A stretch of DNA of 64,000 nucleotides from Conexibacter woesei Iso977N. Its GTDB lineage: Bacteria; Actinomycetota; Thermoleophilia; Solirubrobacterales; Solirubrobacteraceae. A program made the position numbers and the translations under genes. The notes below the pieces were generated by a model that was not told the origin of the DNA, did no database searches, and worked only from the letters and a program-made list of their open reading frames with translations. The stretch is taken from contig NZ_AUKG01000002.1 of NCBI RefSeq assembly GCF_000424625.1, positions 124,001-188,000 on the forward strand, written 5' to 3'. This document shows positions 17,409-25,495 of the stretch, piece by piece. Numbering within the stretch: the stretch's first letter is position 1; every line of letters starts with the position of its first letter.

Positions 17409-17434
17409 GTTTATCGGTCCGTCCGCACGGGAAC
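17409..17434 (+). promoter_or_regulatory. Candidate SigB/SigF-type promoter
   Basis: GTTT (17409-17412) followed after 16 nt by GGGAAC (17429-17434) resembles the GTTT/GGGTAT pattern recognised by group 3 SigB/F factors. It lies immediately before the sigma factor gene, so autoregulation is possible. If it is used, transcription would begin near 17441 and translation would start at the second ATG (17444), without a leader. The -10 match is only four of six. Confidence 0.35.
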
Positions 17435-18232
17435 ATGCCACCCATGACGACCGTGACCACGCAACGCTCCCACGCCCCTGAGCCCTTGCGCGCGCCCCTG
17501 TCCGATGCGCAGCTGCTCGCGCAGTACGCAGAGACGCGCGATCCGTCGCTGCGCGCCGCGCTCGTCGAGCGCTTCATGCCGCTCGCACGGTCGATCGCCA
17601 AGCGCTACCGCAAGGCCGAGGAGCCCTTCGACGACCTGCTCCAGGTCGCCTCGCTGGGCCTCCTGAAGGCCGTCGACCGCTTCGACCCCGCCCGCGGAAT
17701 CGCGTTCTCCTCCTTCGCCGTGCCGACGATCGTCGGCGAGCTGCGCCGCCACTTCCGCGACCGCTGCTGGTCGGTCCGCCCGCCGCGCGAGCTGCAGGAG
17801 CGCGCGCTGGAGGTCGACAAGTACCGCACCGAGCTGACCACGCGGCTGGGCCGCTCGCCGTCCGTGCGCGAGCTCGGCCAGGCGCTGGAGCTCGACGACG
17901 AGCAGGTCCTCGAGGCGCTGCAGGCCCAGCAGGGCATGCGCGCCGCGTCGCTGGACGCCCCGCGCGGCAACGGCGAGGACAACGACGCCACGCTGGCCGA
18001 CGCCCACGGCATCCTCGATCCGGAGCTGGCCCGCGCCGAGCACCGCGCGACGCTCTCGCGCCTCTTCGAGCGCCTCGACGAGCGCGAGCAGCGCGTCCTG
18101 CGCCTGCGCTTCGAGGAGGACCTGACGCAGGAGCAGATCGGCAAGCTCGTCGGCGTCTCGCAGATGCAGGTCTCGCGGATCATCCGCGGGGCGGTCGCCA
18201 AGCTCGCCGCCGCGCGCGGCGAGTCCGGGTGA
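17435..18232 (+). CDS. RNA polymerase sigma factor, SigB/SigF/SigG family
   Basis: A 265-residue group 3 sigma factor with regions 2, 3 and 4. Region 2 includes LVERFMPLARSIAKRY and FDDLLQVASLGLLKAVDRFD (core and -10 contacts); region 4 has LTQEQIGKLVGVSQMQVSRI as its helix-turn-helix. Members control general stress or sporulation genes and are normally held by an anti-sigma factor, but neither an anti-sigma nor an anti-anti-sigma gene is adjacent. A second in-frame ATG at 17444 is equally plausible. It is transcribed away from the GGDEF-EAL gene. Confidence 0.93.
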   Translation: MPPMTTVTTQRSHAPEPLRAPLSDAQLLAQYAETRDPSLRAALVERFMPLARSIAKRYRKAEEPFDDLLQVASLGLLKAVDRFDPARGIAFSSFAVPTIVGELRRHFRDRCWSVRPPRELQERALEVDKYRTELTTRLGRSPSVRELGQALELDDEQVLEALQAQQGMRAASLDAPRGNGEDNDATLADAHGILDPELARAEHRATLSRLFERLDEREQRVLRLRFEEDLTQEQIGKLVGVSQMQVSRIIRGAVAKLAAARGESG

Positions 18233-18268
18233 ACGCGCGCGTCTCGATGACGGCGTAGGCTGCCGCGG

Positions 18269-19771
18269 ATGGGCAGCAACCTCGCCACGATCCTGACCGA
18301 GTCGGCCGCGAAGTTCCCGGAGCGGGAAGCGGTCAAGCTCGACGACGCCGTCTTCAACTACAAGTTGCTCGACGAGGCCTCGGCCCGCGTCGCGAGCATG
18401 TTGAAGGCCAAGGGCCTGCAGCCCGGCGACCGCGTCGGGATCATGCTGCCCAACGTCCCGTACTTCCCGGTCGCCTACTACGGCGTCCTGCGCGCGGGCG
18501 GCGTCGTGGTGCCGATGAACGTGCTGCTGACCAAGCGCGAGGTCGGCTTCTACCTCAAGGACCCGGGCGCGAAGATCGTCTTCGCCTGGCACGACTTCCT
18601 CGAGGCCGCGCAGACCGGCGCCGACGAGGCCGGCGCCGAGGTCATCAACGTCAAGCCGGGCGAGATCGAGGGCGAGATCTTCGCCCACGAGCCCGACTTC
18701 GACGTCGCCGACGTGGCCGAGGACGACACCGCGGTCATCCTCTACACCTCGGGCACGACCGGCCAGCCCAAGGGCGCCGAGCTGACCCACAGCAACCTGA
18801 AGCTGAACTGCGAGGCGTCCGCGTCGCTGTTCGACCTCGGCGAGACCGTCGTCGTCCTCGGCGCGCTCCCGTTGTTCCACTCCTTCGGCCAGACCTGCGG
18901 GATGAACGCCACCATCTCGCGCGGCGGCTGCCTGTCGCTGATCCCGCGCTTCGACCCCGCCAAGGCGCTGGAGATCATCCAGCGCGACAAGGTGAAGGTC
19001 TTCGAGGGCGTCCCGACGATGTACGGCGCGATGCTGCACCTGCCCAACCGCGGTGACTACGACACATCGTCGCTGGAGACGTGCGCGTCCGGCGGCGCGG
19101 CGCTGCCCGTCGAGCTGCTGCGCGGCTTCGACGAGGCGTTCCACTGCAAGGTGCTCGAGGGCTATGGGTTGAGCGAGACCTCGCCGGTCGCGTCGTTCAA
19201 CCACCCTGACAAGGAGCGCAAGGCCGGCTCGATCGGCACGCCGATCAAGGGCGTCGAGATGAAGGTCGTCGACGAGGACGGCAGGGACCTGCCGGTCGGC
19301 GAGGTCGGCGAGATCGTGATCAAGGGTCACAACGTGATGAAGGGCTACTGGAACAAGCCCGACGCGACGGCCGACGCGATCAGGGACGGGTGGTTCCACT
19401 CCGGCGACATGGCCAAGGTGGACGACGACGGCTACTTCTTCATCGTCGACCGCAAGAAGGACATGATCATCCGCGGCGGCTACAACGTGTACCCGCGCGA
19501 GATCGAGGAGGTGCTCTACGAGCACCCCGCCGTGCGCGAGGCCGCGGTCGTCGGCGTGCCGCACGACGACCTGGGGGAGGAGGTCGGCGCCGCCGTCGTC
19601 CTCAAGGACGATGAGTCGGTCAGCGCCGACGAGCTCCAGGCGTACATGAAGGAGAACGTCGCGGCCTACAAGTACCCGCGGCACATCTGGTTCGTCTCCG
19701 AGCTGCCGAAGGGCCCGACCGGCAAGATCCTCAAGCGCGAGATCGAAGCACCGATCCGCGACGCGTCGTAG
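18269..19771 (+). CDS. Long-chain fatty acyl-CoA ligase (AMP-binding)
   Basis: A 500-residue ANL-superfamily enzyme that would activate fatty acids to acyl-CoA through an acyl-AMP intermediate. Motifs in order: P-loop-like YTSGTTGQPKGAE, the acyl-site YGLSETSP, the hinge region GWFHSGD...DRKKDMIIRGG, and the C-terminal catalytic lysine in PTGKILKRE. It lacks an N-terminal membrane segment. TAGGCT (18256-18261) ends 7 nt before the ATG, consistent with leaderless transcription, and no Shine-Dalgarno is visible. Substrate chain length is not certain. Confidence 0.9.
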   Translation: MGSNLATILTESAAKFPEREAVKLDDAVFNYKLLDEASARVASMLKAKGLQPGDRVGIMLPNVPYFPVAYYGVLRAGGVVVPMNVLLTKREVGFYLKDPGAKIVFAWHDFLEAAQTGADEAGAEVINVKPGEIEGEIFAHEPDFDVADVAEDDTAVILYTSGTTGQPKGAELTHSNLKLNCEASASLFDLGETVVVLGALPLFHSFGQTCGMNATISRGGCLSLIPRFDPAKALEIIQRDKVKVFEGVPTMYGAMLHLPNRGDYDTSSLETCASGGAALPVELLRGFDEAFHCKVLEGYGLSETSPVASFNHPDKERKAGSIGTPIKGVEMKVVDEDGRDLPVGEVGEIVIKGHNVMKGYWNKPDATADAIRDGWFHSGDMAKVDDDGYFFIVDRKKDMIIRGGYNVYPREIEEVLYEHPAVREAAVVGVPHDDLGEEVGAAVVLKDDESVSADELQAYMKENVAAYKYPRHIWFVSELPKGPTGKILKREIEAPIRDAS

Positions 19772-19882
19772 CGCTGAGTTTCACGGTCCATTCACGGACG
19801 GCGCTTGCGCCACCTGGTACGTTGCGCCCGACCGGCCGGGGATGAGATCCGGCGCAAGCAGTACATGGAGGAATTGGCTGAC

Positions 19883-20086
19883 ATGGCCAGCGGCACCGTG
19901 AAGTGGTTCAGTGACGACAAGGGCTTCGGCTTCATCACGCCGGACGAGGGTGGCAAGGACTTGTTCGTCCACCACTCGGCCATCATCGCGGATGGCTACC
20001 GCTCTCTCCCCGAGGGCGCGCAGGTGAACTACGAGGAAGAGGCAGGGGACAAGGGCCCCAAGGCCGTCAACGTCACCCGCATCTGA
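19883..20086 (+). CDS. Cold-shock protein, CspA family
   Basis: A 67-residue single cold-shock domain with RNP1 KGFGFITP and RNP2 LFVHHSAI. It is a nucleic-acid chaperone that melts RNA secondary structure. The ATG at 19883 opens the canonical MASGTVKWF start; GGAGGA 10 nt upstream is the ribosome site. The open frame reaches further upstream without homology. The 110-nt leader contains a small GGCGC-TT-GCGCC hairpin (19800-19811), possibly the end of the acyl-CoA ligase transcript. A strong terminator follows. Confidence 0.96.
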   Translation: MASGTVKWFSDDKGFGFITPDEGGKDLFVHHSAIIADGYRSLPEGAQVNYEEEAGDKGPKAVNVTRI

Positions 20087-20116
20087 CAGCCGGTCACCGG
20101 CTTTCGAAGTTGCAGC

Positions 20117-20146
20117 ACGAAGGCCCGCTCATTGGCGGGCCTTCGT
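20117..20146 (+). terminator. Intrinsic terminator after the cold-shock gene
   Basis: A perfect 12-bp stem (ACGAAGGCCCGC, 20117-20128, with its complement at 20135-20146) has a 6-nt loop, and CGTTGT follows. It lies 30 nt past the stop and is nearly symmetrical, so it could also stop transcription arriving from the right. Confidence 0.85.
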
Positions 20147-20158
20147 CGTTGTCCCCTC

Positions 20159-20224
20159 CTAGGTGAGAAGGATGACCAAGATGATGATGATCAGCAGCGT
20201 GCCGAGTCCGATGTACATGAACAC
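20159..20224 (-). CDS. Possible 21-residue hydrophobic membrane peptide
   Basis: A GTG-started frame of 21 codons reads MFMYIGLG, TLLIIIIL, VILLT, a single predicted membrane helix, and ends at TAG. Such an uninterrupted run of Ile/Leu/Val codons, including four consecutive ATC codons, is unlikely by chance in this GC-rich sequence. Short hydrophobic proteins of this look are common and poorly annotated in actinobacteria. No convincing Shine-Dalgarno is seen. It sits between the cold-shock terminator and the rhodanese gene and could be co-transcribed with the latter. Confidence 0.45.
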   Translation of the reverse strand: MFMYIGLGTLLIIIILVILLT

Positions 20225-20291
20225 GGGCTACCCACGTCTCGCGAACCGGACGCGAAGTGGCGCTCTGCTTTGTGGAGCGGTCGGGCCGGCG

Positions 20292-20636
20292 CTAGTGCTC
20301 GGCGACGCCCGCGCCCGCGGGGTCGAGCGGCAGGCCGTCCGCGTCCCACGCGACCAGCCCGCCTTCCAAGCTGTAGGCCTTGCGGCCCACGGCCCGGAAC
20401 GCCTGGGCGGCCATCAGCGAGCGCACGCCGGAGCGGCACTGGAAGACGACCGGCCGGTCGTCCTCGATCTCACCCGCCCGCTGCGTCAGCTCGCCGAGCG
20501 GGATGTGCTGGACGTCGCCCGGGATCCGGCTCTGGGCCCACTCGCTGTCCTCGCGGACATCGACGATCTGGACCTCGCCGCCTTCGAAGCGGCGCTGCGT
20601 CTCCGCAGCGCCGATCTCGATGTTGTCGTCGTTCAC
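20292..20636 (-). CDS. Rhodanese-like domain protein
   Basis: A 114-residue single rhodanese domain. The active-site loop VVFQCRSGVRS contains the sulfur-carrying cysteine near residue 68. Upstream blocks VDVREDSEW and IPGDVQHIPLGEL, and downstream LEGGLVAW, are standard for the family. It probably moves sulfane sulfur in the cytoplasm. The start ATG is at 20636, 10 nt from the end of the chemoreceptor gene, so the pair may share a transcript. Confidence 0.92.
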   Translation of the reverse strand: MNDDNIEIGAAETQRRFEGGEVQIVDVREDSEWAQSRIPGDVQHIPLGELTQRAGEIEDDRPVVFQCRSGVRSLMAAQAFRAVGRKAYSLEGGLVAWDADGLPLDPAGAGVAEH

Positions 20637-20646
20637 CCTCGGGAGT

Positions 20647-22095
20647 CTAGGACCGCGAGAGCACGAAGCGCCCCGCGAGGCGGTGCAGCTCCTCCGCCGA
20701 GCGGGTGAGCTCGTCGGCGGACTCCGCGATCTGCCTGGTCGAGGCGACCGTCTGCGACGACGACGCGGCGACCTGCTGGGCGGCGGCGCTGGACTGCTCG
20801 GCCACCGAGGCGACCTCGCCGACGTCGGCGTCGACCTTCTGCGAGCCGGCGGCGATCGAGGTGATCGACGCGGCGATCTCGGCGACGCGCGCCGAGGTGG
20901 CCTCGACGGCCTCGCCGATCGAGGCGAACGACGCCCTCGCGGCCTCGACGGTCGCGACGCCGTCCTCGGTGCGGACCGCGCCGTCCTCGACGACGGTCAG
21001 CGCGCGCTCGGTCTCGGTCTGGATCTCGGCGATCAGCGAGGCGATCGACGACGCCGCCTGCTGGCTCTCGTCGGCCAGCTTGCGGACCTCCTCGGCGACG
21101 ACCGCGAAGCCGCGGCCCTGCTCGCCGGCGCGGGCCGCCTCGATCGCGGCGTTCAAGGCCAACAGGTTGGTCTGCTCGGCGATCCCGCCGATCGTGTCGA
21201 CCATCGAGCCGATCCGCGACGAGCGCTCGCCGAGCGAGCGGATCGCGGCGGTGACCTCGGCGCTCGAGCCGGACACGGCGATCATCGCCTCGGACGCTGC
21301 GCCGACGGCGGCGGCGCCCTCGTGGGCCAGCTCGCGAGCACGGGTCGCCTGGTCGGCGGCCGCGGCGGCGCCGGCGGCGGAGTCCTGGGTGGCGGTCGCG
21401 ACGCTCGTCGACAGGCCGCGCACCTCGATGACCGACGCGACCTGGCGCTCGGCGCCGGAGGCGACCTCGCCGACGGCGCGGGCGATCTCGTCGACCGCGC
21501 GGCCGGCCTCGTCGGCGTCGGTCTGCACGCGGCCCGACACGGCGGCGACGGTCTCGGCGGCGTCGGAGAGGTCGTTGACCATCCCGCGCAGGCCGGCGGT
21601 CATCCTGGACAGCGACCGCCGGAGCTCGTCGCGCTCGGAGCGCGGCGTCAGCTCGCCGGACAGGTCGCCCTCGGCGACGCGACCGGCGTGGTCGGCGATC
21701 ACACGCAGCTCGCCGAGCATGCGCTGGACGGCGCCGGCGCTGCGGCCGACCTCGTCGAAGTCGTGGACGAGCAGCCTGACGTCCGGGTCGAGGTCGCCGT
21801 CGGCGATCGAGCCCGCCGCCTTCGAGATCTCGGACAGGCGCTTCTTGATCTCGATCTGCGACCACAGCGACATCGCGACCACGCAGGCCAGCAGCAGCAC
21901 GGTGCCGGCGATGAACGTGGTCTTGGCGCTGCTCACGCCATGGTTCAAGTTGTTGGCGTCGATCGCGCTGATCCTGTGCAGCACGACGGCGATCTCGGCG
22001 CTGACGAAGATCAGCAGCGCGACGACGGCCAGCACGAGACGCGTCCGTGTGGACGCGAAACGGCTGACCTTGTGGGTCCCCTCCACCTCGGTCAT
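20647..22095 (-). CDS. Methyl-accepting chemotaxis protein with minimal extracellular part
   Basis: A 482-residue receptor. Two membrane helices (about residues 15-40 and 60-82) flank a loop of only about 20 residues, so there is no folded external sensor domain. A HAMP region follows, then the long coiled-coil signalling domain with the conserved tip ([20 protein letters not shown] and [12 protein letters not shown]). It may sense through the membrane, or through another protein, or respond to cytoplasmic cues. No che or flagellar genes are in the window. GTG 22116 is an alternative start seven residues upstream. Confidence 0.9.
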   Translation of the reverse strand: MTEVEGTHKVSRFASTRTRLVLAVVALLIFVSAEIAVVLHRISAIDANNLNHGVSSAKTTFIAGTVLLLACVVAMSLWSQIEIKKRLSEISKAAGSIADGDLDPDVRLLVHDFDEVGRSAGAVQRMLGELRVIADHAGRVAEGDLSGELTPRSERDELRRSLSRMTAGLRGMVNDLSDAAETVAAVSGRVQTDADEAGRAVDEIARAVGEVASGAERQVASVIEVRGLSTSVATATQDSAAGAAAAADQATRARELAHEGAAAVGAASEAMIAVSGSSAEVTAAIRSLGERSSRIGSMVDTIGGIAEQTNLLALNAAIEAARAGEQGRGFAVVAEEVRKLADESQQAASSIASLIAEIQTETERALTVVEDGAVRTEDGVATVEAARASFASIGEAVEATSARVAEIAASITSIAAGSQKVDADVGEVASVAEQSSAAAQQVAASSSQTVASTRQIAESADELTRSAEELHRLAGRFVLSRS

Positions 22096-22180
22096 GGCCC
22101 GTTTCTCGGCATCCACGCACGATGCTTGAGCGGTGGAGGCGATTCGTCAACGGGTTGGCCGCCCGTCCGGGTGGGGCGGT

Positions 22181-23011
22181 TCAGCCCCAGAAGAGGTTGA
22201 AGAGCCCGAACTGCTGGTCCGGGTTCCACGCCACGGCGGGTCCGAGGCGCATGCGCAGCGCGTCGTTGAGGCGCACGAAGCGCCAGGCGCGCAGCGCGTC
22301 GCCCGCGGCGAGGTTGCCGTCGGGGACGATCAGGGTGCCGGCCGACGGGCCGGAGGTCGCGGCGGCCATCAGGGCAACGCCGGTCTCGGGGCGCGTCGAG
22401 GCGATCGCGGTTCCCGCGCCCCACGGCGAGGCGATCGCCCAGCCGACCATGCCGTTCACGCCGCCGGGCGCGAAGACGCCGGCCAGCGGGTTGATGGCGT
22501 CCAGGACGTTGTCGCGGCGCTCGCCGGTCACGCCGTGGTCGAGCGTGCGCAGGCGCGCGCGGTCGGCATCGCCGAGGCGCTGGAGGTCCAGCGGCGGGGC
22601 CGCGCCCGCGACGCCGCGCCAGGCGATCGCGCGCTCCTCGGCGACGAAGCCGAGGCGCTCGTAGACGGGGCGGCCGGCCTCGGTCGCGTAGAGCAGGACG
22701 GTCCGGGCTCCGCGGCCGCGCAGCCACTGCACCGCCGCCTCGGTCAGCGCGGTGCCGAGCCCGCCGCGGCGCGCTTCCGGGGCGACGCCGACGGCGCCGA
22801 TCCAGCCGGAGGTGGCGAACACCGCGGTGCACGCGACGCCGACGACGCCGCCGTTGCGGCCCTCGGCCACGAGGATCGCGGCGTTCGGCGAGCGGCGCGG
22901 GTACTCCAGCAGCCGCGCGACCTGCGAGCCGAAGCCGGCGCGGCGCAGCACGTCGACCGCGAGGGGAACCTCGCGGTCCATCGCCGGGCGGATGGCCGAT
23001 GCGATGCGCAC
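22181..23011 (-). CDS. GNAT family N-acetyltransferase with C-terminal acetyltransferase-like domain
   Basis: A 276-residue protein. Residues about 1-130 are a GNAT domain with the acetyl-CoA loop VAPEARRGGLGTAL and the GRPVYERLGF end motif. The C-terminal half (about 150-276) resembles the second domain often found attached to such proteins (Acetyltransf_18-like). The acceptor substrate is unknown. A 24-nt gap separates it from the DUF6458 gene upstream on the same strand. Confidence 0.85.
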   Translation of the reverse strand: MRIASAIRPAMDREVPLAVDVLRRAGFGSQVARLLEYPRRSPNAAILVAEGRNGGVVGVACTAVFATSGWIGAVGVAPEARRGGLGTALTEAAVQWLRGRGARTVLLYATEAGRPVYERLGFVAEERAIAWRGVAGAAPPLDLQRLGDADRARLRTLDHGVTGERRDNVLDAINPLAGVFAPGGVNGMVGWAIASPWGAGTAIASTRPETGVALMAAATSGPSAGTLIVPDGNLAAGDALRAWRFVRLNDALRMRLGPAVAWNPDQQFGLFNLFWG

Positions 23012-23035
23012 CGGCGTGAATCTATCCGGCGCGGC

Positions 23036-23266
23036 CTAGTACCGCGGCGGTGCCGGGGGCTCCACGTAGGCGCGATCGTGCGTGACGACGGTCTCCCGGC
23101 GGCGCGGGGCCATCAGCAGGAACAGCGAGATGACCAGGCCGACGATCCCGACGATCATCAGGATCAGGCCGACGGTGGAGAGGTCGATGCCGCTGACGTT
23201 GTCGGTCACCGCGAAGCGCAGGATCGCGCCGGCGGCGAAGAGGAAGAGGGACGTTCCGATGCCCAT
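23036..23266 (-). CDS. Small membrane protein, DUF6458 type
   Basis: A 76-residue protein with two membrane helices (about 4-18 and 30-53) and a polar, Pro/Tyr-rich tail (ending APPRY). The first helix, GIGTSLFLFAAGAILRFAVT, matches the DUF6458 pattern common in actinobacteria. Function is unknown. It is divergent from the acyl-CoA dehydrogenase, with 37 nt between starts. Confidence 0.8.
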   Translation of the reverse strand: MGIGTSLFLFAAGAILRFAVTDNVSGIDLSTVGLILMIVGIVGLVISLFLLMAPRRRETVVTHDRAYVEPPAPPRY

Positions 23267-23303
23267 GACGCCCGGTGTACCCCCGATGAATACGCTTCAG
23301 CCC

Positions 23304-24455
23304 ATGAGCACGATCGCCTCCGACGTCTACGACATCCCGCAGGAGCACAAGGACTTCCGCGACCTCGTACGCCAGCTGGCGGTCGAGCAGGTCGCACCGC
23401 GGGCGGCGGAGATCGACCGCACCGACGAGTACCCGTGGGACCTGCGCAGGCTGCTGGCCGACAACGACATCCTGGCCCTGCCGTACGCCGAGGAGTGGGG
23501 CGGGACCGGCACCGGGACGATGATGCTGCAGATGGCGGTGGAGGAGCTGGCGAAGGCCTCCGCTTCCGTGGCGTTGATGCTGATGGTCCAGGAGCTGGGG
23601 TCGCTGCCGATCGCGCTGTTCGGCTCCGAGGAGCTGAAGGCGCGGTTCCTGCCCAAGTGCGCCACCGGTGAGTGGTCGCCGGCGTTCTGCCTGTCGGAGA
23701 GCGAGTCCGGGTCCGACGCGGCCGGGATGCGCACGACCGCGCGGCTGGACGGCGACGAGTGGGTCATCAACGGCACGAAGTCGTGGATCACGAACGCGGG
23801 GGTCGCCGACTTCTACGTGGTGTTCGCGGTCACCGACCGGGAGAACCGGCGGGTCACGGCGTTCGTGGTGGAGAAGGACCGCGAGGGGTTCTCGGTGCCG
23901 AAGTACGAGCACAAGCTGGGGATCCACGGGTCGCCGACGGGGCAGCCGGTGTTCGACGACGTGCGGGTGCCTGCGGAGAACGTCATCGGTGAGGTCGGGC
24001 GGGGGATGAGCGTCGCTCTGGGCACGCTGGAGCGCACGCGGCTGGGCGCGGCCGCGCAGGCCGTGGGGATCGCGCAGGGCGCGACGGACTACGCGGTCCA
24101 GTACGCCAAGGAGCGCACCGCGTTCGGCAAGCCGATCCTGGAGCTGCAGGGGTTGCAGTTCAAGCTCGCCGACATGCAGACGCGGACGGCTGCGGCGCGG
24201 GAGCTGCTGTACAAGGCGTGCGCGAAGATGGACCGGGGCGAGAGCGACAAGGCGATGTACTCGTCGATGGCCAAGCTGTTCGCGTCCGACACCGCGATGT
24301 ACGTGACGGTCGAGGCCGTGCAGGTGCTCGGCGGCTACGGGTACGTCACCGAGTACCCGGTCGAGCGGATGATGCGCGACGCGAAGATCACGCAGATCTA
24401 CGAGGGCACCAACGAGGTGCAGCGGGTCGTGATCGCGCGGCAGCTGGCGCGGTAG
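23304..24455 (+). CDS. Acyl-CoA dehydrogenase
   Basis: A 383-residue flavoenzyme that introduces the alpha,beta double bond in acyl-CoA during beta-oxidation. FAD/substrate blocks are CLSESESGSDA and WITNAG; ERTAFGKPI lies in the helical domain. The catalytic base is E367 in IYEGTNEVQ, the short/medium-chain position. The ATG at 23304 starts the conserved region; a longer upstream frame overlaps the divergent DUF6458 gene. TACGCT (23291-23296) ends 7 nt before the ATG and there is no ribosome site, so the transcript is probably leaderless. Confidence 0.93.
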   Translation: MSTIASDVYDIPQEHKDFRDLVRQLAVEQVAPRAAEIDRTDEYPWDLRRLLADNDILALPYAEEWGGTGTGTMMLQMAVEELAKASASVALMLMVQELGSLPIALFGSEELKARFLPKCATGEWSPAFCLSESESGSDAAGMRTTARLDGDEWVINGTKSWITNAGVADFYVVFAVTDRENRRVTAFVVEKDREGFSVPKYEHKLGIHGSPTGQPVFDDVRVPAENVIGEVGRGMSVALGTLERTRLGAAAQAVGIAQGATDYAVQYAKERTAFGKPILELQGLQFKLADMQTRTAAARELLYKACAKMDRGESDKAMYSSMAKLFASDTAMYVTVEAVQVLGGYGYVTEYPVERMMRDAKITQIYEGTNEVQRVVIARQLAR

Positions 24456-24464
24456 CGCCAACTG
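24441..24464 (+). terminator. Weak hairpin across the acyl-CoA dehydrogenase stop codon
   Basis: TGGCGC (24445-24450) pairs with GCGCCA (24455-24460) around a GGTA loop that includes the TAG stop. One mismatch further out, CAG and CTG also pair. There is no T-tract, so termination is only possible, not shown. Confidence 0.3.
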
Positions 24465-24522
24465 GCTGTGGGTGGTTCCTGGACGCGGTCGCGCGCGCAG
24501 TAGTCTGGTGCGCGATCCGCCC

Positions 24523-25149
24523 ATGAACCTGCGCCGTACCCTCTTCGCCGCCGTGATCGCCATGAGCCTTGGGCTGACGGCGATCGTCGTCCTCGAGGGC
24601 TCGTTCTCGGAGGTCGGGATGTTCCGGATCCTCGAGGTCGCGGCGATCGTCGTCGTCGGCAGCGCCGCGATGCTGGGTGCCATGGCGATCGTCGGCGTCC
24701 GGATGGCCGGCTGGAAGGAGCCGGAGTCCGAGGCCGACTTCGACCGCGTCGTCATGCGCGCCGAGCGCCTGGCGCGCGACGGGACCGCGGTCGAGCCGAC
24801 CGAGGACGAGTTCATGGATCTCGATCCCTACGACGACAGGGACTTCGAGGAGCTCGTCCGCGACGCGATGGACGACCTCCCGGACCTGCTGCGCGCCGCT
24901 TTGGATCGCAACGTCGCGGTGGTCATCAGCGACGGCGGCCGCCGCCACGGCGCCTACGGGTTGTACAACGGCGACGGTGCGTCGCACGACAACTTCCCGG
25001 ACAAGATCATCATCTTCCGGGACACGCTGCGCCGCGACTTCGGCCACGACCCCAACCTCCTACGCCACCAAGTCATGATCACCGTCCGCCACGAGCTCGC
25101 CCACCACATCGGCTTCGACGAGCTCGGCGTACGCGACCTCGGCCTCTAG
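24523..25149 (+). CDS. Membrane-anchored zincin-type metallopeptidase (PF06262-like)
   Basis: A 208-residue protein. Two membrane helices (about 5-25 and 33-58) precede an acidic linker and a zincin-like domain (about 100-208). Near the C-terminus is HELAHHIGFDE: H190 and H194 as zinc ligands, E191 catalytic, and D199 as the third ligand, followed by the family-typical GVRDLGL ending. Soluble members of this minimal protease family are widespread, but a two-helix anchor is less usual. Its substrates are unknown. TAGTCT (24501-24506) may be the -10. Confidence 0.82.
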   Translation: MNLRRTLFAAVIAMSLGLTAIVVLEGSFSEVGMFRILEVAAIVVVGSAAMLGAMAIVGVRMAGWKEPESEADFDRVVMRAERLARDGTAVEPTEDEFMDLDPYDDRDFEELVRDAMDDLPDLLRAALDRNVAVVISDGGRRHGAYGLYNGDGASHDNFPDKIIIFRDTLRRDFGHDPNLLRHQVMITVRHELAHHIGFDELGVRDLGL

Positions 25150-25460
25150 AGGCCGCCCGACGGACGCGCGCCTCCCCGGCGCGCCCCCTCGAGTCACGCG
25201 CGCCCTTCTCGCGGCAACGCAACCGCTTGATCCGCGGCTTCGCTTCGCGCCTCTGCGGGCGGGGTGGTTGGAGGCGCTTCGCTTGATCGTCGTCGCTCGC
25301 TGAGCCGCCGCCGGTCGCGTTCTTTGCCGCCATCCGTCCGGCACCGCAACGCGCGCGCCGGGTCGTCGCGCCCCGTCAACGGTGCATTTGGGTCCTATGC
25401 GAACCACTACGCACCGTTGACCCCGCCACGCCCGGCAGTCGGCGGCGTGACCGCTCCCGC
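25150..25460. repeat. Intergenic region with a degenerate member of the dispersed repeat
   Basis: No gene is credible in this gap. TCTTTGCCGCCATCCG (25321-25336), followed by GGCACCGCAAC, matches the core at 7487-7502 and 33371-33386 with two differences. It matches even better the variant at 7796, which reads CCTTGCCGCCATCCGCCGCAAC. The upstream part is rich in CGCTTCG and CGGC runs and is related only loosely. An open frame on the minus strand covers it, but codon use and content look non-coding. Confidence 0.55.
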
Positions 25461-25489
25461 TTGACAGGTGTTCCGGTGTTCAGAACACT
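25461..25489 (+). promoter_or_regulatory. Promoter and GntR operator of the GMC oxidoreductase operon
   Basis: TTGACA (25461-25466) is a consensus -35. A 17-nt spacer leads to a weak -10, AACACT (25484-25489), 6 nt before the ATG. The perfect dyad GTGTTC-A-GAACAC (25476-25488) covers the spacer and -10, and an extra half-site GGTGTTC precedes it. A repressor bound here would block RNA polymerase, so autorepression by the GntR protein is likely. The geometry predicts a leaderless message. Confidence 0.7.
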
Positions 25490-25495
25490 TCGCGC

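Noticed and set aside
25079-25333. Basic 84-residue minus-strand frame in the 25150-25495 gap
   Set aside because: It partly overlaps the zincin gene end, is low in complexity (Arg/Lys/Gln) and coincides with the dispersed repeat, so coding is unlikely.
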